Positions 35,000 to 44,000 of a stretch of 64,000 nt of DNA are shown piece by piece. A program made the translations under genes and the position numbers. The stretch is from the NCBI RefSeq assembly GCF_008727925.1, contig NZ_VTWT01000001.1, forward strand, positions 248,001 through 312,000, read 5' to 3'. The stretch comes from Adhaeribacter soli (GTDB lineage Bacteria; Bacteroidota; Bacteroidia; Cytophagales; Hymenobacteraceae). The notes beneath the pieces are model-generated. The model saw nothing but the letters and a program-made list of their open reading frames with translations, was not told where the DNA came from and did no database searches. Within the stretch, counting starts at the first letter, position 1; the number at the start of each line of letters is the position of its first letter.

Positions 35000-35018
35000 A
35001 CAGGAACAGAAGTCCTGT
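35000..35018 (-). promoter_or_regulatory. Palindromic operator candidate before the haemoglobin cluster
   Basis: ACAGGA-N7-TCCTGT is a perfect 6+6 palindrome, 15 bp upstream of the first start codon of the cluster. Its position near the likely transcription start fits a repressor. The regulator is unknown. Confidence 0.45.
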
Positions 35019-35097
35019 CAGGTATTTAAAAAAGTTGAGGTTTTGGTCCGGCTTAAAGGATCTGGTATGCAGCTACCGGCAGGTACCTATGTCAGGG

Positions 35098-35247
35098 TTA
35101 AATAAATAAAGTGAAGGTTATCTTTTCCGGGGAAGCGGATTGGGGCGTTAACTTTAAGGATGCTTCCTTAGAAGAGATTCCGATGCACTTGCGTGTCCAG
35201 ACCAGGGTTGCCACCAGTACAAAAGCAGGTATCAGATAATCCTTCAT
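35098..35247 (-). CDS. Small 49-residue membrane peptide, divergent to the CcoI-like ATPase
   Basis: ATG 35245-35247 opens 49 codons: MKDYLIPAFVLVATLVWTRK and then a soluble tail with SSKEASLKLTPQSASPEKI. One TM segment (residues 4-17) is clear. A perfect TAATTTTG -7 box lies at 35267-35274 on the minus strand, about 20 bp before the start, with an ATGA-N6-TCAT site centred 33 bp further. This promoter layout is the main reason to call the gene real. The family is not recognised; it is not CcoS. Confidence 0.5.
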   Translation of the reverse strand: MKDYLIPAFVLVATLVWTRKCIGISSKEASLKLTPQSASPEKITFTLFI

Positions 35248-35266
35248 GGCTTGCGGTTTAATTTTT

Positions 35267-35362
35267 CAAAATTATTCAATGGAGCTGCCCCCGGCCATGA
35301 CCTAAATCATGCAGGGGCATGATAAACGTCATATTAACCGGCCCGGGAACACGGTAATTTTG
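35267..35362. promoter_or_regulatory. Symmetric divergent promoter with two Crp/Fnr-type boxes
   Basis: Minus strand: TAATTTTG at 35267-35274. Site 1: ATGACCTAAATCAT at 35297-35310. Site 2: ATGATAAACGTCAT at 35319-35332. Plus strand: TAATTTTG at 35355-35362. Both sites are ATGA-N6-TCAT palindromes; their centres are 22 bp apart (two helix turns). Each site centre is exactly 33 bp from the centre of the nearer -7 box, which puts it near -41 of its own transcript, the class II activator position. This fits activation of the copper ATPase and the small peptide by an Fnr/Crp-family protein, probably at low oxygen. Confidence 0.72.
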
Positions 35363-35388
35363 TAAAGAACTAAAACCCTAAAGATCAG

Positions 35389-37809
35389 ATGGAAGCCGCA
35401 CCTTCAGTCGATTTAAAAACCTGCTACCACTGCGGGGAAGATTGTGACGATACGCCAATTCTCGCCCACGAAAAAGCCTTCTGCTGCGAAGGCTGCAAAG
35501 TGGTGTACGAAATTCTGGACGCCAATAACCTTTGTACTTATTATACCATAGAAGACCGCCCCGGAAACTCCGTAAAAGATCCCGTGGCCGAATCGCGCCT
35601 GGCCTACCTCGACGATGTTTCGGTGATAAACCAGCTGCTCGATTTTCAGAATTCCCAGATCAGCAAGATCACGTTTTACATTCCCCAGATGCACTGCAGC
35701 TCCTGCATCTGGCTGCTCGAAAACCTGCACAAACTCGATGCCGGCGTAACCGATTCCAAAGTGAATTTCCTCCGCAAAGAACTGGCCGTAACGTTTGAGC
35801 ACGGGCAAACCAGCCTGCGCAAAATTGTAAAACTGCTGGCCGCCGTCGGCTACGAACCCAATATTACGCTGGCCGATACGCACGCCAAAATTCAGCCGAA
35901 AAGCTACAAAATGGCTTATAAATTAGGCCTGGCCGGCTTCAGTTTTGCGAACATCATGCTACTGAGTTTTCCGGAATACCTGGCTATGGCCGGAGATCTG
36001 GAGCAAAGCCTGGGCAGTTTTTTTGCTTATCTGAATATCGTTTTAGCTTTACCCGTTCTGCTTTTCAGCGCCACTGGTTTCTTTACTTCGGCCTGGCAGG
36101 GCATTAAGCAGAAAATGGTGAACCTCGACCTGCCGATTGCCATTGGCCTGGCTTCGCTCTTTACGGTGAGTATTTACGACATAGTAACCGGCAAAGGTCC
36201 CGGCTTCCTCGATTCCTTTACCGGCCTGGTATTCTTCATGCTTATCGGCAAATACTTCCAGCAGAAAACCTACGATTCCCTTTCCTTCGACCGCGATTAT
36301 ACGTCTTACTTCCCTATTTCGGTAACTGTGTTGCGCAACAACCAGGAAACCTACGTACCTGTGAAAGAACTGAAAACCGGTCAGCGCCTGCTCATCCGCA
36401 ACCACGAATTGATTCCCGCCGATGCGATTTTAATGAAAGGCACGGCCAATATCGACTACAGTTTCGTTTCGGGCGAATCGGTGCCGGTGGCCAAAGTGGC
36501 CGGAGAAATTATTTACGCCGGCGGCCGCCAGGTAGGCGAAAGCATTGAACTGGAAGTGGTGAAAGAAGTAAGCCAGGGCTACCTGACCCAACTCTGGAAC
36601 AGCAGCGTTTTCCGCAAAAAAGACGAAACCAATTTCGAAACCTACGCGCACGCCGTGGGCAAATACTTCATTACAGTTACCCTGATGATTGCTGCCGGTG
36701 CTTTAATTTACTGGGTGCCGCGCGATACCGATATGGCCATCAAAGCGTTTACTTCCGTTTTGGTTATTGCCTGTCCGTGCGCCTTGTCTTTGGCAACGCC
36801 GTTTACGCTGGGCAGCGCCCTGCGTATTTTCGGCAAGAATAAATTTTACCTCAAGAACCTGAGCGTGGTAGAAGAAATGGCCAAAGCCGATACCATTGTG
36901 TTCGACAAAACCGGTACCCTTACCGAAACCGACCAGTCGGAAATAAACTACTTCGGGGCGAAGTTTTCGCCGGAAGAACAGGTGCTCTTAAAATCGGTGC
37001 TGAAGCATTCTACCCACCCGCTGAGCCAGCGCATTTACAACCAGTTTGCCACTACTACGTTGCCAGTATTGAACTTTGCCGAAATTCCCGGCAAAGGCAT
37101 TGAGGCGGAAGTGAAAGGCACGAACGTAAAGATCGGTTCGGCAGGATTTACCGGCGCCGTGCCCGGACCGCAAACCGAAACCCGCGTGTACATCAGCCTG
37201 CACGGTGAAGTTTACGGCTACTACGTATTCCAGAACAAATACCGCAAAGGCCTGGAAACGGTACTGAAATCGCTGAAAAAAGTAAAAAAACTGGCTGTAC
37301 TCAGCGGCGACAACGACAGCGAAAGGGAACGCTTAAGAGCTTTATTCGGGCCGGAAGCTGAACTGAACTTCAACCAGAGCCCGGTGCAGAAACTCCAGTA
37401 CATTCAGCAACTAAAAGACCAAGGCCATAAAGTAATCATGATCGGCGACGGCCTGAACGATGCCGGCGCCCTGAAGCAAGCCGATGCCGGCATTGCCCTG
37501 ACCGATAAAGTAAGCGGTTTCAGCCCAAGTTGCGACGGCATTCTGGAAGCGAAGAACTTTGCTCTGCTGGGTACATTCCTCAAGTTCTCGAAAGTGAATA
37601 TGCGGATTATTTTAGGTAGCTTCGGCGTTTCATTCGTCTACAACATTATCGGTTTAACCATGGCCGTAATGGGTGAGTTTACCCCGATCGTTTCCGCCAT
37701 TTTAATGCCGATCAGTACCATAAGCGTAATTGTTTTTGCTACCATTTCGGTACAGATCGCGGCCAATAAATTGAAGCTGAACAAACCGGAAAAACTGGCT
37801 ATGACCTAA
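35389..37809 (+). CDS. Copper-type P1B ATPase, CcoI/FixI-like
   Basis: The 806-residue protein has an extra N-terminal Cys-rich metal domain (CYHCGEDC, FCCEGCKVVYEIL), an HMA domain with MHCSSCIW at about 101-108, eight TM helices, the ion-site motif ACPCALSLATP (about 461), the phosphorylation site DKTGTLTE (about 506) and GDGLND (about 686). The order fits CcoI, which exports Cu(I) for assembly of cbb3 cytochrome oxidase. The Fnr-type promoter agrees with that. The ccoS and ccoN genes that often follow are not here; a terminator comes directly after. Confidence 0.92.
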   Translation: MEAAPSVDLKTCYHCGEDCDDTPILAHEKAFCCEGCKVVYEILDANNLCTYYTIEDRPGNSVKDPVAESRLAYLDDVSVINQLLDFQNSQISKITFYIPQMHCSSCIWLLENLHKLDAGVTDSKVNFLRKELAVTFEHGQTSLRKIVKLLAAVGYEPNITLADTHAKIQPKSYKMAYKLGLAGFSFANIMLLSFPEYLAMAGDLEQSLGSFFAYLNIVLALPVLLFSATGFFTSAWQGIKQKMVNLDLPIAIGLASLFTVSIYDIVTGKGPGFLDSFTGLVFFMLIGKYFQQKTYDSLSFDRDYTSYFPISVTVLRNNQETYVPVKELKTGQRLLIRNHELIPADAILMKGTANIDYSFVSGESVPVAKVAGEIIYAGGRQVGESIELEVVKEVSQGYLTQLWNSSVFRKKDETNFETYAHAVGKYFITVTLMIAAGALIYWVPRDTDMAIKAFTSVLVIACPCALSLATPFTLGSALRIFGKNKFYLKNLSVVEEMAKADTIVFDKTGTLTETDQSEINYFGAKFSPEEQVLLKSVLKHSTHPLSQRIYNQFATTTLPVLNFAEIPGKGIEAEVKGTNVKIGSAGFTGAVPGPQTETRVYISLHGEVYGYYVFQNKYRKGLETVLKSLKKVKKLAVLSGDNDSERERLRALFGPEAELNFNQSPVQKLQYIQQLKDQGHKVIMIGDGLNDAGALKQADAGIALTDKVSGFSPSCDGILEAKNFALLGTFLKFSKVNMRIILGSFGVSFVYNIIGLTMAVMGEFTPIVSAILMPISTISVIVFATISVQIAANKLKLNKPEKLAMT

Positions 37810-37826
37810 AGTTTTCAGTTGGAAGA

Positions 37827-37860
37827 CAAAAAAAGGCTGGTATGGATACCGGCCTTTTTT
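37827..37860 (+). terminator. Terminator of the CcoI-like gene
   Basis: AAAAGGCTGGTA and TACCGGCCTTTT pair with one G-T pair; T-rich tail. Confidence 0.85.
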
Positions 37861-37900
37861 GTGGGTACTTTTTGAAGAGTTTACCCGGTATTAGTAGTTC

Positions 37901-38320
37901 TTTGTCTGAACACGATTCAGGGATTTGAATGATGTACAGGATTTTCCTTCAAAAGAAATATTACGTTCGCGGATATTACGTTCGCGGAGCGGAAGGAGAA
38001 TTAAGGGAAATTAAAGGTAGCCGAAAGGTTTTCTTTCATAGGTTTTAATCACAAATTTCTCTATTTGAGAAAACTTCGCTTTTCTCCCGATTTAATACCA
38101 AATCGCCACACGCCAATTCCATTAAATACTTATACTAGTGCGAGCCTCCGGCTCGTATCACTTTCAAAAACTGATCAAATAATTCTGATACGAGCCGGAG
38201 GCTCGCACCAGCGATCAAGATAATTACAGGAATGGAAAAAGTTTTCAAAGAACTGTTATAATTCCTTTTCAAAGAAAATCCTGTCCATCTTTTCAATCCT
38301 TAAAATCATGTTCAGACAAA
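37901..38320. mobile_element. MITE-like element E2 with terminal inverted repeats
   Basis: The left end TTTGTCTGAACACGATTCAG and right end (ATCATGTTCAGACAAA) are inverted. Further in, GTACAGGATTTTCC faces GGAAAATC-like sequence CCTGTCCATC. It is 420 bp long, about 140 more than E1 and E3; a different inverted repeat (38138-38208) is nested inside, which explains part of the extra length. GCGGATATTACGTTC is repeated inside. No gene. Confidence 0.65.
38138..38208. repeat. Perfect 23-bp inverted repeat nested in E2
   Basis: The arm at 38138-38160 (GTGCGAGCCTCCGGCTCGTA...) is exactly complementary to 38186-38208, with 25 AT-rich bases between. Each arm is also nearly palindromic within itself (CGAGCC-TCC-GGCTCG). 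Confidence 0.85.
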
Positions 38321-38369
38321 GCAGCCTGCGTAACTGCAAACGGTAATTGCTATCAGTTTAAAGTATCGC

Positions 38370-39317
38370 TTAATCAAGAACCAATTCCATCTGAATATTG
38401 CTTCGTTCGTAAGGGGAAGGCTTTCCCACGATCTTTTTAAAACCCAGTTTGTGGTACAGGTTTATGGCCGGAACCAGTTTGGTGTTGCTTTCCAGGAACA
38501 GTTTTTTAGCGCCTAAGGCCTTGGCTTTTTCAATGCAGGCTTTTCCCAGTAACCACCCGATGCTTTTTCCCTGGGCCGCCGGGCTCACCGCCATTTTAGC
38601 CAGTTCATACGTTTCATTATCCATTTTAAGCAGCGCGCAAACGCCCATAATTTCACCTTTATATGCTGCTACCAGAATATGGCCGCCCTTATCCAGAATG
38701 TACCCTTTCGGATCGTTCAGACTTTCCAGGTCTTTTTTCTCCAGCTTAAAATAGTGCTCGATCCATTCCACATTCAAATCCCGGAAACGGGTTTGGTGTT
38801 CGGGTTCATAAGCCTGAATGATTACCTGTTCACTTTCGCGTGCTTTCATTTTATTTTTTACCCTTTCAAATAAGTTTTGCTGCCCGAGCAGGAACTCGGT
38901 TTCTTCCATTGCCTTCCACAGATCGTACTGCATTTCCCTAAAAAGATCTTCCACCGCCTGCTGCACATCCGTAACCTGCTGCTTTAAATTCGGAACCATG
39001 GCTTTGCCTTTTTCGGAAAGCGAAAGCATGGTTTTGCGACCATCTTTTGCGTCTTTAGTTTCCATTACCAGATCCTGCTTTTTCATTTCCTTTACGATCT
39101 GGCTTACTGAAGCATGCGTTTGGCCTATTTCCTGGGCGATTTCGGTAACTGCCAGCCTTTCCTTTTCGGCCAGCATATAAAATACCGGAAACCACCTGGG
39201 CTCCAGTTTTACGTTGTACAGGCCATAAATTTTCAGGGCATCTTCGGTAACCGTATCGCTCAATTTCCGGAGCCGGCTGCCCAGAGCCATTTTTCCTGCT
39301 GCCTGATAAAAGTCCAT
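38370..39317 (-). CDS. MarR regulator fused to GNAT acetyltransferase
   Basis: The 315-residue protein has a MarR winged helix at 1-145 (RWFPVFYMLAEKERLAVTEI, IGQTHASVSQIVKEMKKQDL, DGRKTMLSLSEKGK) and a GNAT domain at about 165-312 (HILVAAYKGEIMGVCALL, ELAKMAVSPAAQGKSIGWLL with the acetyl-CoA loop QGKSIGW, LGAKKLFLESNTKLVPAINLYHKLGFKK). Such fusions exist in many phyla, so the two functions probably work as one. A palindrome at 39341-39354 next to a -7 box points to self-control. Substrate is unknown. Confidence 0.92.
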   Translation of the reverse strand: MDFYQAAGKMALGSRLRKLSDTVTEDALKIYGLYNVKLEPRWFPVFYMLAEKERLAVTEIAQEIGQTHASVSQIVKEMKKQDLVMETKDAKDGRKTMLSLSEKGKAMVPNLKQQVTDVQQAVEDLFREMQYDLWKAMEETEFLLGQQNLFERVKNKMKARESEQVIIQAYEPEHQTRFRDLNVEWIEHYFKLEKKDLESLNDPKGYILDKGGHILVAAYKGEIMGVCALLKMDNETYELAKMAVSPAAQGKSIGWLLGKACIEKAKALGAKKLFLESNTKLVPAINLYHKLGFKKIVGKPSPYERSNIQMELVLD

Positions 39318-39340
39318 AAATAAATTTTTTAAAAAGCTTA

Positions 39341-39362
39341 CGTAAGTACTTACGCAAAAATA
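39341..39362 (-). promoter_or_regulatory. MarR-GNAT promoter with operator over the start site
   Basis: On the minus strand TATTTTTG (39355-39362) matches the -7 consensus TAnnTTTG. Directly downstream, where transcription should begin, lies the perfect 14-bp palindrome CGTAAGTACTTACG (39341-39354). The start codon is 24 bp further. An operator over +1 would block transcription, so autorepression is likely. Confidence 0.68.
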
Positions 39363-39479
39363 AGGTAAACAGAAATAATCTCCAAATCAGCAGCAAAAGG
39401 GAAGAGAAATAAGCAGGGGAGAATTTGCCAGGTTATAATCAATGCCGTCAACTTATGGATATTGCGCTTAAGCGCTCTT

Positions 39480-39590
39480 CCAGACATCTGTGTCTAGGAA
39501 CAACCTGCCGGGGACATCCGTGTCCCCGTAACTTCACAAGCGGACACAGATGTCCGCACCAGAATAAGTTTCAGACACAGATGTCTGAAA
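39480..39590. repeat. Cluster of four GACAnnTGTC-type palindromes
   Basis: Four palindromes with related cores lie in a row: AGACATCTGTGTCT (39482-39495), GGGGACATCCGTGTCCCC (39510-39527), GCGGACACAGATGTCCGC (39540-39557) and TTTCAGACACAGATGTCTGA (with AA more; 39569-39590). The outer bases differ but each keeps its own pairing. The first two and last two are inverted to each other. Nothing else is seen between 39363 and 39753. Confidence 0.8.
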
Positions 39591-39753
39591 CAGCGGTTAT
39601 TATTCATTCATAATTCCTTAAGTTAACCGCATTGGTTTTATAATGTGCTCCAAAGGAATTTCCAGGCTATAAATATTAAATCAGCCGAGTTCCCGGTCTG
39701 AAAGGTCACAAACTTCTACTGGAAACCGTAGGAAAAGGGGCCTGAAAAGTAAT

Positions 39754-40572
39754 TCATTCAGCAAACCTGACCGGCTGTTTTTTCTGGTTAAAAGCATCAA
39801 AATTCAGTGCCAGACTGATGCCGGGGACGCCATAAAGGTAGGTTGGAGCCATCACAATGGTCGGTTTCCGGCCCCAGCGGTTGCGGTGCGATAAATAAGC
39901 TGCATGCGAGCACAGGATCCCGATGCCGGCGCCTACAAATACATCCGATTGCCAGTGCTTGTTTTTCAGCATCCGGAAGGCGCCCACACTCGTGGCAATG
40001 CCATAACCTGCCACGCCGTACCAGTTGCTCCGGTGCTTCAGCTCGGTATGTAAAATAGAAGCTGCCAGAAATGCCTGGGCGGTATGCCCCGAAGGCATCG
40101 ATTCCATATTTTCGCCGTTTGGCCTTTCCAGATTGGTGATTTCCTTTAACCCGAACACAGTAACTGCAAAGAGTGCTTCGGCTTTTAAAATTACCAATGT
40201 GGTGTTGAGCAGATCGTTATTGGACCGCTGGTTGAAAAGGTTGGCTGCGGCCAGTTCCACGTAAGGCGCTACCAGGAAAGCGTCATCCAGCCAGGTGTCG
40301 AAGTTCGGGAACTCCCGCAAAATATCTTCCCGGGCATCGTAACTGCTGTAAAACCCGTTGTCACGCACCGTACTCACACCATACCCGATGAGAATGGCCG
40401 GTACAATGGTAGCTTTAAAAACTTTGGATTTATAAAAAGGCGCCTTTTCTTTCGGGGCGAAAAGAGGGTCCTGGTATTTCTGAAGCGTATCGGTTTGCTG
40501 GGCCTGCAGGTTGGTGCAGCAAAACAGGATTATAAACAAAACAGAAAGCCACCAGCGGTAAAGATGTTGCAT
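39754..40572 (-). CDS. PAP2-family phosphatase, exported
   Basis: The 272-residue protein has a signal peptide or TM (LSVLFIILFCCTNLQAQ), then the PAP2 motifs: K-x6-RP in KEITNLERPNG, SMPSGHTAQAF and R-x5-H-x3-D in FRMLKNKHWQSDV. It removes phosphate from lipid phosphates such as undecaprenyl pyrophosphate, phosphatidate or lipid A. The C-terminal end (ISLALNFDAFNQKK) looks like an outer-membrane beta strand. It has no operon partner. Confidence 0.9.
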   Translation of the reverse strand: MQHLYRWWLSVLFIILFCCTNLQAQQTDTLQKYQDPLFAPKEKAPFYKSKVFKATIVPAILIGYGVSTVRDNGFYSSYDAREDILREFPNFDTWLDDAFLVAPYVELAAANLFNQRSNNDLLNTTLVILKAEALFAVTVFGLKEITNLERPNGENMESMPSGHTAQAFLAASILHTELKHRSNWYGVAGYGIATSVGAFRMLKNKHWQSDVFVGAGIGILCSHAAYLSHRNRWGRKPTIVMAPTYLYGVPGISLALNFDAFNQKKQPVRFAE

Positions 40573-41092
40573 AAGCAGGTCTGAGAATTAATCGGTAGTA
40601 TTATCCTTAAAGCGTGAATTTCCGGAAATGGTTACTGCCAAAAAGGAGGAAAGCCGAAATTGCATAAAATTCCGAAATGCCCGTAATGCTAATCACTTGA
40701 CTTTCTCTGAAAATTACATGAAAGAGCCGCAACTGGTATAGTTTACCTGGCGCAAGTATTAAGCAAAGCGTCACTTGGGCCTGAAGAACAAAAGCAAGTC
40801 TCCAGACTTGCGTAACAGGGGGAGTTCAGAAATCCGATTTTTGTCCATTATAAGTAAATAAACAAATTTATTTTAAACTACTACCATTGTCATTCAGTTA
40901 GAAATTGATGGAATTGAAGCACAGAAATCACAAGTTTTTTAAAGAATGACAGCAAGGAAAATCCTAACCGGTGATACTAAATTGTTCACTTACATCCTTT
41001 TAAAACCCCTTCCAGTTATTGCTCACCTATTATATAAAAAGAGGCTGCCTTAGTTTTGAGACAGCCCCCTTTCATTTCTGATTCAGGTACAA
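40573..41092. other. Intergenic region, 520 bp
   Basis: It holds a small palindrome (GCAAGTCTCCAGACTTGC, 40794-40811) and, at 41034-41068, the terminator of the first giant gene. No gene is seen. Confidence 0.55.
41034..41068 (-). terminator. Terminator of the first giant gene
   Basis: GGGGCTGTCTC and GAGGCAGCC-like arms (one mismatch) pair on the minus strand, followed by TCTTTTTATA. Confidence 0.55.
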
Positions 41093-44000
41093 TTATTTTT
41101 CAATCACTAACTTCTTAATCCAGGTTTTGCTGCCGTCGGTTAATTGCAGCAGGTAGATCCCGTTTCGCAAGCTTCTTAATTGCAGTTCTTCGTTAATGAT
41201 CCCTTGGGCATTTGCCAGTAAGCGCTTCTTGTAGAAAGGCCTGCCAATGGAATCAAAGATCGTCAGGTTAACGGCATGGGTTCCCTGCTGGCGGAATTCC
41301 AGTTTGGTTTTTCCGGCCGAAGGGTTCGGGTAAAGCCTGAAGCCTTCCGGCTGTTCTGGTAGGGAAGCGGGCTGATAATTATAAGCGGCAGAAGTATCGG
41401 AAATGCATAAGGCATTCCAGACGATTACCTGGTACATTCCATATTCTTTCGGTTTAATTCCCGGTGCATTGGCAGTTAAAGCCTTGCCGTTCAACAGCCA
41501 CTGGTAAGCTGTACCGTTTACCGAACTTCCCAGGCTGTCCAGGTTTATCAGGTTGATAACCGGTTTAGCCGGTGCTGCCAGGATGGTAACGGTAGTAGAA
41601 GCCGAAGCCAGACAGCCATTCATGGTGTAAGTATAAACCAAAGGATGCTTACCAGCACCGGCTGCCGTTAAGTTAAAGTTGTTGCCAGTTAAAGCATTGC
41701 TTCCTGACCAGGTACCGCCGGCCGGCGAACCCCTTAAGGTCAGCATGCTTTCTGAAATACAAACGGTAGTGTCTTTTACGGCTGCAATTACCGGGTTCGG
41801 TTTTACGATTATCCTAACCGAATGAGTACTGGAGCAGCCGGTGGCAAAATCGGTAACCGTTAACACTTTAATTAAAGTGTCTGCCAGAGGATTGAAGTTG
41901 GTAAAAATAAAGGTTGGGTTCGAAAGCTGGCTGTTGCTCAAACCATTTGCCGGTGACCAAATATAGCCATAACCCGGTGTCGGTGAACTGCCCAGAGTAA
42001 TCGTTTCGCCGGAACACATAATCTGGTCAGAGCCGGCGGAAGCAACCGGAGTTGGTTTAACTGTGATTTCGATTGAATCTTTTACCGTACAGCCATTACT
42101 GGTGAAGGTATAAACCAGCTTATGCAATCCGGCTCCGGCTGTTAGTGGATCGAAGGTATTTCCGCTCACGTGCGGACTTCCGCTCCAGGTACCGCCCGCA
42201 GGCGTTGGTGTAAGCTGGTAGAGCCCGGAGTTCGCGCAAACAGAAGCGTTAGCTCCGGCTGAAACTACCGGTACCGGTTTCACAATGATTTGTACCGTAT
42301 CGGTGCTGCTACAGTTGGTAGCCAAGTTCGTTTTAGTTAGCACTTTTAGTAAGGTATCCGCCTGAACGGTATGATTTGATTGGGTAAAAGTCGGGTTGGA
42401 AATAAACGGACTAGTTAACCCGGCTGCTGGTGACCACCTGTAAGAAAAGCCCGGTACGCCGGAAGTTCCTAGTGCAACTGGCTCACCTGAACAAACCAGG
42501 GTGTCGTGACCGGCAAAAGCAGCAGGAGCAGGAAGAACCGTAAGTTTAACCGAATCTGTAACCGAACAGCCGTTCAGATTAAAGGTATATGCCAGCCTGT
42601 TTATTCCGGGAGTCGCCGCTGCCGGATCGAAAGCAGTGCCTGAAATGCCGGCACTACCGGTCCAGGTTCCACCCAAAGGCCTGCCGTTCAGTTGGTAAAT
42701 ACCTGCATTGGCGCAAAGCGAAGCATCTGGTCCTGCATTTACTACCGGCAGCGGATTTACCGTGATTTGTACCTGGCTGGTAGATGTACAACCGGTGGAA
42801 GTGTTCGTTACCGTCAGGGTTTTTACAAAAGTAGCAGGAGAGGTTAGATTACTGTTTGTAAATACCGGTTGCGCTGCCGCCGGGTTATCGAGGAAGGTTC
42901 CCGGCGACCATTGGTAAGTATAACCAGCCACGGCCGGAACTCCCAAAGTAACCGAACTTCCTGCACAAATGGTGGTGTCGCGGCCTGCACTTGCCAACGG
43001 CGTAGGAGTAACAGTTATAAAGGTAGAATCGGAGCGGGTACAGCCATTTTGCTGAATATTGTAAACTAACTTATGTCTGCCCAAACCGGCCATAAAGGGA
43101 TCGAACAAACCAGTGGCGATTATCCCGTTTCCCGTCCAGGTGCCGCCCGCCGGACTGGCAGAAAGCTGCATCGGCAACCGGTCGGCGCAAACCGACTGGC
43201 TGGCTGGCAGCGTGATCGGAGCGACACCCTTCACTACTATTTTCAGGTAACTGGTACTAGTACAGCCATTCACCAGATCGGTTACGTGCAGCACTTTCAC
43301 CACCGTATCGTTCTGGGCATTCGGGTTTATGCCGGTAAACACCGGATTCGCGATAAGCGGATTGCTTAATCCGGCCACTGGCGTCCAGGCGTAGCTGAAG
43401 CCGGCATTCGGCGTCATTCCGATCTGTACTGAACTTCCGGAACAAATGGTTTGGTTCCCACCGGTTAGGGCAGGAGGCGAAGGCATTACTTTCACTTTGC
43501 GGGTTTCAGTAGCCGTACAACCATTCTGGGTTAAGGTATAGGTAATGGTATGGTTGCCGGAAAGCGCCGGAATGAACGTATTTCCGAAAACAAGTCCTCC
43601 GGAGAAGGTGCCGCCGGCTACAGCAGGAGTCAGAGTAATGGATTGGGTAGAAGCACAGTAAACGCTATCCAAACCGGCAAAAAAAGTATTCGGCCGCGGC
43701 TTCACGATAACTTTCAAAATAGCTGGTAAGCTCTCGCAACCGGTAGTGGTCTGGGTTAGGTAATAATTGGTAGTATCGGTAAGTTGCGGCGGGGTAAAAG
43801 TAATGCCAGAATGCACCAGCTGCTTTAATTGTGCATCGGCGTACCAGCGGAGATTGGAACCTGTAGCCCGAAGTGGTGCGATTGTTTCTCCATGGCAGTA
43901 TTCTGGCGGCTTTACAAACTGTGGCGGGTTAGGAATGGCATTGACCGATAAAGGCATAGTTACCGGACTTGTATATGCAGGAGAAGTTGCAATAACGCGG

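Noticed and set aside
39480-39590. CRISPR-like cluster
   Set aside because: The units differ in length and outer bases, spacers are 12-15 bp, each unit is a full palindrome and no cas genes are near.
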